Shown one piece after another: positions 47,467-59,966 of a stretch of DNA of 64,000 bases. The DNA comes from Selaginella tamariscina (Eukaryota; Streptophyta; Lycopodiopsida; Selaginellales; Selaginellaceae). Below the pieces are notes generated by a model. The model did not search any database. It saw only the letters and a list, made by a program, of their open reading frames with translations, and was not told the origin of the DNA. The stretch spans positions 124,001-188,000 of the forward strand of contig PUQB01000016.1 of the NCBI GenBank assembly GCA_003024785.1, read 5' to 3'. How positions within the stretch are numbered: position 1 is the stretch's first letter; every line of letters starts with the position of its first letter. Made by a program: the position numbers and the translations under genes.

Positions 47467-48511
47467 ATGTCTTGCATAGCTCTACTTCTACTTGGTATTG
47501 CTCTTGCACTTGCACTGGCATGGAAAGTGTATTGTATTGTGAAGAGGAAGCAGAGGGCTAGGTACATAGCGTCCCTGGATCCTGTCAAAGACGCTCGCAA
47601 GATCCTGTGGTACTTGTACTCGGTCGAGTTCCCATTCCTGTCCCAGAAGGCACTAGAGCTGGGAACCATACGCACGCTCGGTATACCCCACATCACCAAC
47701 TTGCTGTTCAAGACCAAGTACGGTCTCAAGGACCCCGAGAAACGGGCTGCCGAGACCAACATTCTGGTGGCGGAGATGATCAGCCACACGTGGATAGCGA
47801 GCGTGGCTCCTATGCCGTGCGCAGGCTGAATGGGATCCATGCCAAGTTCAAGATACCCAACCACGAGTTTGTGTATGTACTGTGCTTGAATGTGGTGCAC
47901 ACCATCGACTTTTGTAGTAAGTTTGGGTTCAGGCGTTGGACCCAAAGCGAGCAGCTGGCTGCTTACACAGTGTGGCACGATGTGGGTGTGAGAATGGGGA
48001 TGAAGGACATCCCCCACGACATTCAGGCTATGAGGGATTTCATACAGGATTTCGAGGCCGAAAATGCAGTCTTCACCGAGCAGAACAAGAAGATTGTGCA
48101 GGAGCTCAAGCACTTGGTGCTGGACAGCTTTCCAAACTTCATTCAACCCGTCGTGGAGGCTGGTGTGTGCTCCATGATTGACTCAAGGATCAGACAGGCC
48201 GTGGGTCTACACAAGCCACCCATGCTTGTGGAGTGGATGATTATGGGATCTCTCAAGCTGGTGGCCGGGACCTTTGTTTCCTTATTCATGCCTCCGCGGA
48301 GCGTGCAGAATGCACAAGGGAGTATTGAGGTGGACTGGTGCCCAAATCCTGCTGCAAATCCAGACCTACTCAGGCAATTAAATGTCAATGTTTATAGGCC
48401 TCCTGCATTCCAGAAGGGGTATAAGCTCTCCGAGCTTGGCGCACTCAAAACGGGAAGCTTGGGCCTCGACACGATGGGGATGTTTTGTGCCCGTTTAGAC
48501 ACTTGCATTGA
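47467..48511 (+). pseudogene. MpaB/rubber-oxygenase-like, copy 6 (two frameshifts)
   Basis: The frame breaks at a one-base deletion near 47787 (CAGCCACACG where intact copies have CAGCCACCACG) and at another near 48448 (CTCAAAACGGG for CTCAAACACGGG). The first frame stops after 120 codons. A second frame then carries the rest to near the end. Subtype marks are mixed: KRKQ like copies 1 and 3, Gln187 and Glu288 like copy 2, and its own Tyr at residue 22. That mosaic could reflect gene conversion. The normal stop would be at 48511. Confidence 0.8.
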
Positions 48512-48777
48512 CCAAACATATTTGTAAAATACTAAAACAACGTTTATACATTTTATTTCTCCCACACAGTGTCAGTGTCAGTGTCACTGTCTGTGATGTA
48601 TGTATGTGCAAACAGATGCTGTGTGCAAGTGGTTCTGGCTTATAGTGGCCCATGTTATCTCGTTCGTACGTAAGACAGGGCATGACGGAAAAAACATATA
48701 TTATCAATAGCAATTGAGAGAAATTATTGTTGAGAATCTCTGCCTGACATGAAATATCCAACGTGGATGTGGATGTA

Positions 48778-50803
48778 TAGTATAAGCTGTCTAAATTAAA
48801 CTTGTGTAAATTAAAATTCCATGGTCCCATTGGGCCATACTTAAATTTAAAAACCCTCTAAAATTTAAAAATTAAACATTGTGTGTTAGTCTCGATAATT
48901 TTTTAAACTGAATTTTCTTATATATGGCACATGGAAATATATAATTAACCTATTATGACTAAATAAAAACTGAATTTTCTTATATATGGCACATGGAAAT
49001 ATATAACCTATTATGACTAAATAAAAAGGTACTATACACGAAGAAAGAAGTCAGAGATGAATTTTGCTTCAATTGACGTGTCTTGATAAGGCTAGCCTTG
49101 TCCTTCATATTGTAAGGGTTGCAATGAAGTCTACGCTGTGCTCATCTTATTGTAGTTAGAAAGTCTCCAGCGACTCAAGCATCTTGAGTGCCTCGAAAGG
49201 AGTGACCTTGATTGGTTCAATATTGTCATCATCGTCTACACCCTCGACATCATCTGCAGTAGGTTCATAAGCATGGAGGCAGTCTTTGACGAGGTCATCA
49301 ATTATTGGCACAAAGGCAACAACTTCCTCTCTAGGTAGTTCAGTAGGAAGTCAATGGCCAAGCCAAGTTGCTGGACTTGGGACTGCAAGTCTTATGTGAC
49401 CTCGTTGTCAATGAGGTCCTCTTCAGGACATTTGTGCAATGTCCTTAGTTCGGATCTTGCAATGATGAAAACAATTGTGAATTGTCTCTTGCTTCACATT
49501 AGAAGTCCAGGTTGGGATAGCCATGTAGATCGCTTGAAGCATATGAATCTTCTCAGGGCTTCAACCTGGTCTTTGAGATGTTGAAGTAGGAGGTGGTTGA
49601 AACGCCTATGATAGTATGCCTTGAAGCTCTTGATAACTCTGCATCACATGGTGGATTTTTGACATGGTGTTTGGTGGAGGTAAAAGACAATCGTGTTCTG
49701 CAATTTGAACGTGGTTCGAAATGTCTACCAATGGGATGTGAGCACTATAGTTGTCAAGAGCAAAAGAACCTTCGATTTTCCATGCACCGAGTGAAAGCTT
49801 GAGCCATTCTGCAAAGATTTGCTTGGGTCATCCATGCCTTGGTGTTGCTTTGGTATGTGCACCTAAGGTTAGCCTAGTTGACATTTTTGAAGCAACAGGG
49901 ATTCCTGTACTTTCCAATAATTCACAGGGGCGGCTTGTCAGAGCCATCCCCATTGCAGCAAACAACCAATGTAATTCACTACTTGTTTTGCTTGCTTCCC
50001 TCAAGCTGCTTGGTAGCCAATGAGTTGTCTGCCTGTTTAGAAAAGACAATCAGCAAACTGAGCATGAGCAAGATGTAGGTCAACAAATGTACTCGCCTAC
50101 ACGTGGTAAAAGAGACTTGTTTCATCCATGTTGTATATATCACATAGAGCATACTTATTGAGAGTCTCCCTGATTGTAGGCAGAGCATTGTTGACCACAG
50201 CCATGTCAATAGAGCCGCTCTCCCCAAAGCGGCGAAAAGAACGAATCCCATGGCGTTATTTAAAAGCCTCAAGCCAGCCATTTGAGAACTGGAACGGCTG
50301 ATGTCTAGGGTAGAGGTGGTCAAGAAGTTGGGCTCCAATCTCTCTGAGGAGGTCTCCACTCATATTGACTCGGTCTTGGTTTGTTGTGAACCACTCAAAA
50401 AGGGCTGACTCCATGTCCGGATACCTAACTATCCTCTAGCGCTTGGTGTCCAGGTTTGCATTTTCATATCTACCAAGGAGCTTAGTAGAACGCTTGAGAG
50501 TGTTGGTGATTGTGCCTCCACTGACAGTGATTTGATAGTTTTCTCGCAACCACTTGATAAGCTCCTTGTGTGTCAGATTCGGATTCTTCTCCTTGTGCTA
50601 ACACAGCATGATGCGGATCTTGTCTGATAGTTGTGTGCTTAGTTCCACGCAAACCCGTTGAGTACAAAAAATACCACAAGTACAGTATTATATGCTCTTG
50701 TATTCTACCCTATTCATGTATTCTACCCTCTTTTATTTAAAACCCTCTCTAAATTAAATACTACCCCCAGTCCCAAAGTGTTTAATTTACACAGGTTCTA
50801 CTG
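48778..50803 (-). mobile_element. Pogo/Tigger-like DNA transposon
   Basis: 2026 bp inserted at a TA in the LTR (TA at 48776-48777 and 50804-50805; uninterrupted LTRs read GATGTACATGG). The ends are inverted repeats of about 24 bp: TAGTATAAGCTGTCTAAATT on the left against CAGTAGAACCTGTGTAAATT on the right. A TA target and CAGTA-type ends are typical of the pogo group of Tc1/mariner elements. The body holds one degenerate transposase on the minus strand. Confidence 0.85.
49080..50680 (-). pseudogene. Pogo/Tigger-type transposase (degenerate)
   Basis: Minus-strand reading shows a CENP-B/pogo-type DNA-binding part near 50595-50480 (NPNLTHKELIKWLRENY, GGTITNTLKRS). The second DNA-binding part follows (MESALFEWFTTNQDRVNM), then the start of the DDE_1 domain with YNMDETSLFYHV near 50135-50095. 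Further down lie catalytic-domain remains, including FKAYYHRRFNHLLLQ near 49610-49565. Several stops and frameshifts (for example near 50435 and 50255) make it inactive. Confidence 0.75.
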
Positions 50804-50927
50804 TACATGGATTAAGTAACCGGTGCTGTTCCTGTTTAAAAGAAGTTGAAAATGTATAAAAGACTTAAACGATGTATATAATGATATTTTAAAACAAGAG
50901 AAATTTTAATTGATATATTTCTTAACA

Positions 50928-53750
50928 TGGTACCATAGCAATAATTTCTTGGGCACGACTTTTGAACAAGATGTGCTAGAAGTCTTCCATATGGGAAGGA
51001 CTTCCAAAATGAAATACTTTTTTATGGAAAAGAATTGTGGGGAATCATTTTTGGAATTGAGATCAAGCTGGCATCAACAAACATAGATGGAGTCAAGGAG
51101 TGGATAAAGTTGGACACTCACACACTTGGCATTCCTGGATGCACCATTGGAAAAATATATCGATATCATCTCGATATTGATAAAACCTTGAAACAAAATT
51201 GGGAAGCCTTGAAGCTAATTCTTGGTAAGACCACCAAGACAAACTTGATAGAGATGAAGACCAAGTTTGATGGCATGTTCAAGGACAAGGACAAATCGAT
51301 TCAAGATTTTGCAAGTCAACTTAAAGGCATTATCAAACAAATCGAGGCTCTCCAAACACCAACGAAGGTTGAAGACATCGACATTGTAGTAGTGTTCCTG
51401 AAGGGCATTCCTGACATGTTCAAGCTCGCCACATATGGTCATGTTGCCACAAAGTCCTTTGACGAAGTCATCAATGAGATGCTTTGCGACCCATATTGCA
51501 GATTCAACTCCTAATTTGGTCATGTTTGCTGCCAAGAACAAAGCATCTGTCTAGGATAGACTCATGCCATGCCAAAATAGTGCCCCTAAGGGCAGCAACA
51601 ACAATGGTCAACTAAACAAGAAAAAGAACAAGACACTTTGCAATACTTACAAGAAACCATGACATTTTGCTCGTGACTGTCCAGATGAAGTTACTAAGCC
51701 AGCTAAGAAAATTCGAAAAGACAAGTATGCTACTAATTTTGCATGAGCAGAGAGGATGATGTTATAAGTGATGGTAGTCTATTCATGGCTTTCAACATCA
51801 ACCTCCAAACTCTTATTACCAGGGATTTTGAGTTTGGCCTTCCAAATTGAAGAAAAGTTGTGTGGTTTGACAGTGGAGCTAACTAGCATATAACACATAT
51901 TCAAGGACTATTTAGCCGATTGGAGCCACTTCCAGATGACAAGAAAATTTTCTTGGGTGATAACTACTCACACAGTGTGTTTGGAGTCGAGACCATCGAA
52001 GTTCATTTTACATTTGGACTATGGATAGACTATAATTTAAATCATCAAATAAATCATGGTGATTTAGATCAACAAACTTTAACTAATTTATATAATGATT
52101 TTAAATTAAATTAAATTAAATATAAATTTAATCTTACATTTTTTAATTTTATGAATACCTTTTTAATTTATTCATTTTATAGTATATATGTTTTTTATTA
52201 AAAATTAAAGTTTATTATTTATAAATAATAAAAACCATGGTTTAAGCCAAAAAAGTTAATTCATGCTTTGGATATGTCATGGCTATAAATGGTGTATATT
52301 TTGTTCTTGGTGTTAAGAAGACTCTCTTCTTTATTGGCAAGGTTGCAAACCAGGAAATAAATCTCATCTTCAAAAAAACACAGTGCTTAATCATGAAGGA
52401 CAACCAAATCGTAACAAGTGGGAGACGTTATGCTAGCTTGTATAGACTTAATGTAGTGATGGAGTACCTAGAACAGCCTCGACAGTAGCTGATGTTTGCA
52501 AGTCCCTAGTCTCTAGTGGATCTCCAGACATGGCATCATTGGTTGGGACACACAAACCTCCAGGACATTAAAAGACTTGCAAGCAAACACATGGCTAATG
52601 GGCTTCACATTTCCTCACAATCACTGATGTTTCGTGAACAATGTGTGCTAGCGAAGCAACATAGATTCCCATTTAAGTCTGGTGTTGCCACAAGAGCTAC
52701 AAAAATCTTGGAACTGGTTCACTCTAATGTCTGCACAATGCCCATGCTGTCCAAAGATAACAAGCGTTACTTTGTCACTTTTGTGCATGATTACTCATGC
52801 ATGATTACTGTCAAGTTTTTTGCCATAAAGTCTAAGGTGATTCAAGAGTTCATCTTGTTCAAGACTCGAGCAGAGCTTCAGACTTGCAAGAAACTTAAGA
52901 AGTTCGCAACTATGGTGGCGAAGAATACACCTCCAAGCAATTCATTAAGCTTTGTGATGATGGTGGCATCGAGAGACAGTACTCAATCCCAGCAACAAAA
53001 CGAGACATCTAAGAGAGTAAACAGGACACTCCAAAAAGTTGCCCTCTCCCTTCTTCAAGATGCTGGTTTGCCAAAGATGTTTTGGTGTCATGTTGTAGTA
53101 GCAGTGGCGTATCTAAGAAACCACCAATTGTCTCTGACTAGACCCCGTACGAGCATTGGTACGGCAAGAAACGACACTTGAGGATCTTTGGATGTGTGAC
53201 ATATGCATTCCTTTCAAAACAGCATTGTGACAAGCTTGTGAACTCAGGTGTCAAAGCTATCTTGCTGGGATACAACAATCAAATGATGGCATACAAGCTC
53301 TTTAGTTTGTCTGGCTCAAAGATCTTTCACAACCGGGATGTAATCTTTGACAAGTCTTGGACTTATTCTACTCGCAATCTTCCCACAGCCATCGAGCCAC
53401 TAGTCGAGTGTCAACGACTTGTGCCGGTTGCAACTGATGACAAATAAGATTTTAACCTTTGGGTGGGAGCACTTCCAATACCATGTGGAAATGGCAACAT
53501 GTCTCCAGCACCAAATCTTCATGTGGAATGATGCCCCAAGAGCACAAGACCTTGGTGGGAGTGATCTTCTTGGTCTAAAGGGGTCATCTCCACCTGTAGG
53601 TGGCAAGTTAGGCTTGGGTGGGAGCACCCAGGCTTCCCCATTCTTCATAGATCCACCAGATTGCGTACGTTACAGAAGTTGGAGCACAATTTCAAGAGAG
53701 GCTTGACCTTCAAGCTGCTCAACGAGCCTCACGGCAAGCTCATGTTCAGT
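50928..53750 (+). mobile_element. Copia-3: degenerate Ty1/copia internal region
   Basis: This is the best-preserved front half of this copia. Gag is open at 51035-51514 (KTTKTNLIEMKTKFDGM, EDIDIVVVFLKGIPDMFKL). The zinc knuckle near 51638-51685 has lost its second Cys (CNTYKKP). The protease motif FDSGAN near 51866 is followed by the shared stop. Pre-integrase and integrase lie at 52516-53181 (TWHHWLGHTN, CVLAKQHRFPF, HSNVCTMPM, TSKRVNRTLQKV), then the integrase tail at 53178-53447. Reverse transcriptase and 3' LTR are absent. Unlike copia-1 it lacks the 1.6 kb insertion, and so shows what that insertion replaced. Confidence 0.8.
52019..52265 (+). mobile_element. MITE-like insertion in copia-3
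   Basis: It lies at the same copia position as in copia-1, flanked by ATTTGGA (52012-52018) and CTTTGGA (52266-52272). It is somewhat shorter (about 247 bp), with its left inverted repeat partly lost. Confidence 0.6.
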
Positions 53751-54094
53751 GTAATACTATTATAAATGTGCATACGTACATGTAATATCTATGACACACA
53801 TGCACTCAAGAACTTCTGCTAAGACAGGAAAACATGTTCAATGCAATAAATGGGCACTAACCTAACAATAACCCCTAACTGTGTTGTCAGTGAAAGATAT
53901 CAACTAACAAAAGAGGGGAGACCATGCATGAGTGCTGCGCAAGAGCAGTTTGCAAATATGGCCGTCCTCACACTGTCCGGACAGACTCCTGCTTAGAGCA
54001 AAATCACGTTCTTATTGGGTAATGCGCACGCGAATGAGTAAATGTGTGTGTGAGTCTGTTAAAAGATTCAATAGTGTATACTTTCCCGCAATTC
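53751..54094. other. Junction region between copia-3 and palindrome D
   Basis: It corresponds to 17090-17690 but lacks the inverted reverse-transcriptase fragment found there. The block 53885-54075 is shared with 17472-17690. No gene is seen, and no LTR separates it from the 3' flank of copy 7. Confidence 0.5.
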
Positions 54095-54271
54095 CTATTG
54101 ATAATATAAGTTTTTTTCGTCATGCCCTGTCTTACGTACGAACGAGATAACATGGGGCCGCTAGAAGGCAGAACCACTTGCACGCGGCATCTGTTTGCAC
54201 ATACAACATACATACATCACAGAACACCGTGGGAGAATTAAAATGTATAAACGTTGTTTTAGTATGTTTGG

Positions 54272-55318
54272 TCAATGCAAGTGCCTAAACGGGCACAAAA
54301 CATCCCCATCGTGTCGAGGCCCAAGCTTCCCGTGTTTGAGTGCGCCAAGCTCGGAGAGCTTATACCCCTTGTGGAATGCAGGAGGCCTATAAACATTGAC
54401 ATTTAATTGCCTGAGTAGGTCTGGATTTGCAGCAGGATTTGGGCACCAGTCCACCTCAATACTCCCTTGCGCATTCTGCACGCTCCGCGGAGGCATGAAT
54501 AAGGAAACAAAGGTCCCGGCCACCAGCTTGAGAGATCCCATAATCATCCACTCCACAAGCATCGGTGGCTTGTGTAGACCCACGGCCTGTCTGATCCTTG
54601 AGTCAATCATGGAGCACACACCAGCCTTCACGACGGGTTGAATGAAGTTTGGAAAGCTGTCCAGCACCAAGTGCTTGAGCTCCTGCACAATCTTTTTGTT
54701 CTGCTCAGTGAAGACTGCATTTTCGGCCTCGAAATCCTGTATGAAATCCCTCATAGCCTGAATGTTGTGGGGGATGTCCTTCATCCCCATTCTCACACCC
54801 ACATCGTGCCACACTGTGTAAGCAGCCAGCTGCTCGCTTTGGGTCCAACGCCTGAACCCAAACTTACTACAAAAGTCGATGGTGTGCACCACATTCAAGC
54901 ACAGTACATACACAAACTCGTGGTTGGGTATCTTGAACTTGGCATGGATCCCATTCAGCCTGCGCACGGCATAGGAGCCACGCTCGCTATCCACGTGGTG
55001 GCTGATCATCTCCGCCACTAGAATGTTGGTCTCGGCAGCCCGTTTCTCCGGGTCCTTGAGACCGTACTTGGTCTTGAACAGCAAGTTGGTGATGTGGGGT
55101 ATACCGAGCGTGCGTATGGTTCCCAGCTCTAGTGCCTTCTGGGACAGGAATGGGAACTCGACCGAGTACAAGTACCACAGGATCTTGCGAGCGTCTTTTA
55201 CAGGATCCAGAGACGCTATGTACCTAGCCCTCCGCTTCCTCTCGACAATACAAAACACTTTCCATGCAAGTGCAAGTGCAAGAGCAATACCAAGTAGAAG
55301 TAGAGCTATGCAAGACAT
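54272..55318 (-). CDS. MpaB/rubber-oxygenase-like membrane protein, copy 7
   Basis: Intact 348-residue ORF of the ERKR subtype. Relative to copy 2 it has Asn at residue 185 (PHNIQ), Lys in VVKAG near residue 231, and His in FHKG near residue 316. All motif residues noted for copy 1 are kept. The 3' flank is like that of copy 3, without a copia LTR. Asn185 is shared with copy 8, its partner across the palindrome. Confidence 0.85.
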   Translation of the reverse strand: MSCIALLLLGIALALALAWKVFCIVERKRRARYIASLDPVKDARKILWYLYSVEFPFLSQKALELGTIRTLGIPHITNLLFKTKYGLKDPEKRAAETNILVAEMISHHVDSERGSYAVRRLNGIHAKFKIPNHEFVYVLCLNVVHTIDFCSKFGFRRWTQSEQLAAYTVWHDVGVRMGMKDIPHNIQAMRDFIQDFEAENAVFTEQNKKIVQELKHLVLDSFPNFIQPVVKAGVCSMIDSRIRQAVGLHKPPMLVEWMIMGSLKLVAGTFVSLFMPPRSVQNAQGSIEVDWCPNPAANPDLLRQLNVNVYRPPAFHKGYKLSELGALKHGKLGPRHDGDVLCPFRHLH

Positions 55319-55388
55319 TTTCTTCTTTTTTCTCTCGAGGAGATGGAATGAGATCCGATGTTGTTTGTCCACAGCCTAACCGTGTGGC

Positions 55389-55396
55389 TATTTATA
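55389..55396 (-). promoter_or_regulatory. TATA box of copy 7
   Basis: TATAAATA on the minus strand followed by G (TATAAATAG), first base 78 bp from the ATG at 55318. Confidence 0.75.
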
Positions 55397-56749
55397 CAGC
55401 TCCATGCGTTCCTTTCCAATATAAAATACTTATCATGTTTTCAGACTGTAGATATGCACGCTCCGTACGTAATAGTAGTTTTGACTACTTCACTTTATTA
55501 CATGTATATTCATCCTTCTTGGATAATGACTCGTTATTAAATCATCCAATTGTGTTCTTCGTTACACTATAACATATACCTGCCACTGATGTCATTTTGA
55601 ATAAAGACCAAAACGTGTAGTGCATGGACAATGTGCATGTGTTTCTGGGTCACTATAAGTACCTCCGTTCAAAACATGTTCCTGAAAGCTCGGGTAAACT
55701 TTATAATATCTGTCGGTAGTGTCTTACACTAAGGAAACTTCACTGAATATTACCATTTTGTTACCCGTTGAATCCTTCAAAAGTTAATCTCAACCGGTAG
55801 AAGGCCTGTATGCATCGGCAGGCGTGTGCTATAATAATAATAATATATTATTCATATTTTAATATATATAATTGATATTAACTTTCATATTTACATATTT
55901 TGCGAACCTAACTTCACACACGTCTCATGTGTATGAAAGAGATGTCACTTGTTTATGTTGGCACATAAAAGAATGCTCAAAAAGAATCACAAAACTTTAA
56001 TTTTATATTATATATAATGTACAAATCAAAATATTTTATTCTTTGTCACCTTCCACATTATATCTCACTAATCCCATGTTCCAAATAACACGGTGTTAAA
56101 CTTGTTAGAATCTTCTTAATAAACTCTATAATTTGATTAGAAGAGCTTATTCAGTCTAATTTATATGCAGTTTCTCAATGCAATTTCTCAATAAAGTTAA
56201 ATAGTTTTCATAATACCTCAACTCAACACGATTTAAAATTTTGTTTACATAAAAAGCACCTGTCTAAACCAAAAAGAAAAAGAAAAAAAAAAATGTTTTT
56301 GTCAAATTTCAATAATGTGTATGCTATTATGTGTAAGACCTCACGCCATTGCGAGTGTACATGTTTTCAAAAACTTCTAAAAAACAAATCCAAAATGATT
56401 CTCAAAAAATTTCTCAATGTATAAAATGTTGACACTTAAACAAGATAAAAAAGATTAACTAATATTACCTAAAATATTAAAATAATTTAATTATTATCTA
56501 CATGTTGGGACTACAAGTCTTACACACAAACTACACATATGACAAGGATAAGTATGTTTAAGTTCGAAGAATGTTAAAATCAATTTGAAAACACACAAAC
56601 CACTATTATATAGTACAACCCTTATATAGTATTACTAACATAAGAATTGGGTAAAATTCACTTTATTGTCAATATAATATAAAGTACAATATTAAACATG
56701 AGATTGAGATTGAGTATAGTAAATTAAAAAGTATTAAGATTGGGTATGG

Positions 56750-57660
56750 TAAGTTTCATTAGCTTTTTAAAATTCCCTTTCATGTGATGTATCGTACCTT
56801 GTGCATGGTTAAAATTTATTATATAATTTATTATGGACTTTAATAGTGTTTTTTTAGGATGTCAATCGCTTGCTTACAGCCCTTGGATTTTTGCACAAAC
56901 CATTTTTCAAATGCCCGTATACTTTTTGAAGCCTTCAACTATCTTAAAATTATTTTGATCGCTCTAATTGACATAGGTTTTGGATTTCCTTGGGGTAAAA
57001 AAAGGTTCCCATTAGCTGTCCATTTAAACATCTCAAGTCATTTAGGTGGTAATTAAATTGTATCTATTAGTTTCATCTTGTATTGCATGATTAAGATATT
57101 ATATCGCATGTTGAAGTAGAATTGCAATGGTTTATTATGACCCATCAACTCTTACATATTGTCATGAATATAATCTTATAGGTAACTCTTGAAATTTAAT
57201 ACTTTTATTATGAAAAAATAGTAATCTTAGAAGAGATGCACTTCTCAAATAGTTTAATTATGTATGGCAATGTGAAATTATTTAATCGCTTTAAAAGGTC
57301 AAACAACTTATTAAAGAGTGCGTCAATATCCTCTTGTGTGGACCACCATGATAAAACCTAGCATGACTAACCTTTTACAATTAGTAAACTCAAGTAAGCA
57401 AACATGAATTAATTTTTGTTTTCATTTCTGTAATTGTCCATTTAAAGTAATAAATTTTTTATTAATGGTGCGAATGATGAAGATGGAATGTCTGAAGTAG
57501 AAGTTTATAATGCTGAAGGTGAAGTATAAGCTTTTGATAATGGAGTTGTGGAATGAATAAAAGATATTGGTGTTGTATTTTGCTTTGCCTTGTTAATTTC
57601 CTCGTGAACTTTAAACAATTTAAAATCCATCACAACTAAGTGCAAGGGTGGTCACTTGGT
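56750..57660 (-). pseudogene. Degenerate coding-like segment in loop D (unrecognised)
   Basis: Homologue of 8200-9120, same orientation. The minus strand reads LVVMDFKLFKVHEEINKAK near 57630-57575 and DALFNKLFDLLKRLNNFTLP near 57325-57265, followed by IIKLFEKCISSK. Stops interrupt elsewhere. The best-conserved part is the helix-like stretch. Confidence 0.35.
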
Positions 57661-58670
57661 CATTGTGGCAATGAGAAATTACCATGTGTACCATTATATG
57701 ATTCATGTATTATTCACATGATGTTAATTGAGAAACACAACATTTTAAAAATTCCATTTAAAGTTGCTCACTTACTTTTGTTAAACTTTGTCCAAGAAAA
57801 ACAACATTGTTAATGATTTGTAGGTGGATGTTAATTGTTAAACGTATAAACTTTGTGATATTACATGAATTTGTAGGCATGTATATGAGGCAATTTAACA
57901 ATTAGAAAACCTTGAATTAAACATGAAAGTACATTGGTTTAGAGCAATCGAAATGCTCTATCTACTCCAAAGTGATGCACCTGCAATAGTAAATTGCGAC
58001 ATTGATTTTAATTTTGTTTGATCTACAGATAACATTTGAATTTTTAATCATTTTTCCGTTATTGATCTTTTAACTTTTTTAAAAACAGATTTTCCATCAC
58101 ATGAGAGTGCAACTACATTCACATCCTCTAACAAAATTTAATGTATTTTGAATGTATGTTCACGTAAGTTGATGTATGTATATTGTGTTTATTGCATATT
58201 TAATAACACATGCTCACGCACACCAACAAACTTGGTCTTTATGTATGTGGATTTTGAAGTTGTCAAAATGTACCATTGAACTTAAGTTTGCGGATCACAT
58301 GGAGCAATGGAAATCATTACAGAAAAACCATTCACCCGACAAAGACTATAAAGGCCAAGACACTTTACTTATTTATAGTGTTTATTTGAAAGATGAGATG
58401 ATGTAAATGTGTCAATTGAACATCCCTCATCTAACAAGTGCATATAGTGTAAATGCTTGACATTATCATTTATTCATTATACAACACATCAACCAATTAT
58501 TCAAATTGCTTATGTATAGGGGAGTAGTAAAAAAGTGTGCTTGGATGTGATGAAAATGGATTTGGCATATGGGATACAATGGGACACCAATCTTTTCATG
58601 AAACACATAAATTATCTAAATTATATATATAAGGTGATTACATAAAATGGGGCTTTATTTTATAGATAAT
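57661..58670. other. Loop of palindrome D, AT-rich, no gene seen
   Basis: It is collinear with 9121-10210 of loop A with small indels. It holds no open frame of interest. Confidence 0.5.
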
Positions 58671-59888
58671 CTTTAACTTACTGTACCCAATCATGTTCAA
58701 TATTGTACCTTTATATTATATTGATAATATAAGTGAATTTTACCAGGTTTTCTGTTAACAATATCGTATAAGGCTTGTACTACATTGGAATTTATTGTAG
58801 TAGTTTATGTGTTTTATGATTGATTTTAGCATTCTCCATACTTAAGCATATTTACCTTTGTCATATGTGTAATTTGTGTGTAAGACTTGAATCCCAACAT
58901 GTAAATAATAATTAAATTATTTAATATTTTAGGTAATATTAGTTAATCTTTTTTATTTTGTTTAAGTCTCAACATTTTATACACTAAGAAATTGTGTATA
59001 AAATGTTAGACAAGTGCATATTTAAAGTGTTAGACTTTTTATGAAAACAAATACAACTTAATTTAAATTGTGTTGAGGTATTATGAAAACTATTTAACTT
59101 TATTAAGAAAATGCATTGAGAAACTGCATATAAATTAGACCGAATAAGCTCTTCTAATTAAATTATAGAGTTTATTGAGAAGATTTTAACATGCTTAACA
59201 CCGTGTTATTTGAAACATGGGATTAGTGAAATATAATGTGGAAGGTGACAAAGAATAAAATATTCTGATTTGTACATTATATATAATATAAAATTAAAGT
59301 TTTGTGATTCTTTTTGAGCATTCTTTTATGTGCCAACATAAACAAGTGACATCTCTTTCATACACATGAGACGTGTTGAAGTTAGGTTCGCAAATATGTA
59401 AATATGAAAGTTAATATCAATTATATATATAAAATATGAATAATATATTATTATTATAGCACACGCCTGCCGATGCATACAGGCCTTCTACCGGTTGAAA
59501 TTAACTTTTGAAGGATTCAACGGGTAACAAAATGGTAATATTCAATGAAGTTTCCTTAGTGTAAGACACTACCACACATATTATAAAGTTTACCCGAGCT
59601 TTCAGGAACATGTTTTGAACGGAGGTACTTATAGTGACCCAGAAACACATGCACATTGTCCATGCACTACACGTTTTGGTCTTTATTCAAAATGACATCA
59701 GTGGCAGGTATATGTTACAGTGTAACGAAGAACACAATTGGATGATTTAATAACGAGTCATTATCCAAGAAGGATGAATATACATGTAATAAAGTGAAGT
59801 AGTCAAAACTACTTACGTACGGAGCGTGCATATCTACAGTCTGAAAACATGATAAGTATTTTATATTGGAAAGGAACGCATGGAGCTG

Positions 59889-59896
59889 TATAAATA
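59889..59896 (+). promoter_or_regulatory. TATA box of copy 8
   Basis: TATAAATA followed by G, 78 bp before the ATG at 59967. It shares the TATAAATAG variant with copy 7. Confidence 0.7.
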
Positions 59897-59966
59897 GCCA
59901 CACGGTTAGGCTGTGGACAAACAACATCGGATCTCATTCCATCTCCTCGAGAGAAAAAAGAAGAAA

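Larger units (their letters stand above)
41467..48727. repeat. Palindrome C: inverted repeat carrying copies 5 and 6
   Basis: The left arm is about 41467-43985 and the right arm about 46040-48727. The loop holds AT-rich spacer (43990-45035, homologous to loop B) and the coding-like segment 45040-46030 in plus orientation. Compared with palindrome A the loop is reversed, so C looks like an inverted version of A or D. Confidence 0.8.
48728..50927 (+). repeat. Copia LTR of copia-3, split by a pogo-like element
   Basis: The LTR starts TGTTGAGA at 48728, is interrupted at 48777 and resumes at 50804, ending TTAACA at 50927. A primer binding site TGGTACCATAGC follows at 50928-50939. Confidence 0.8.
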
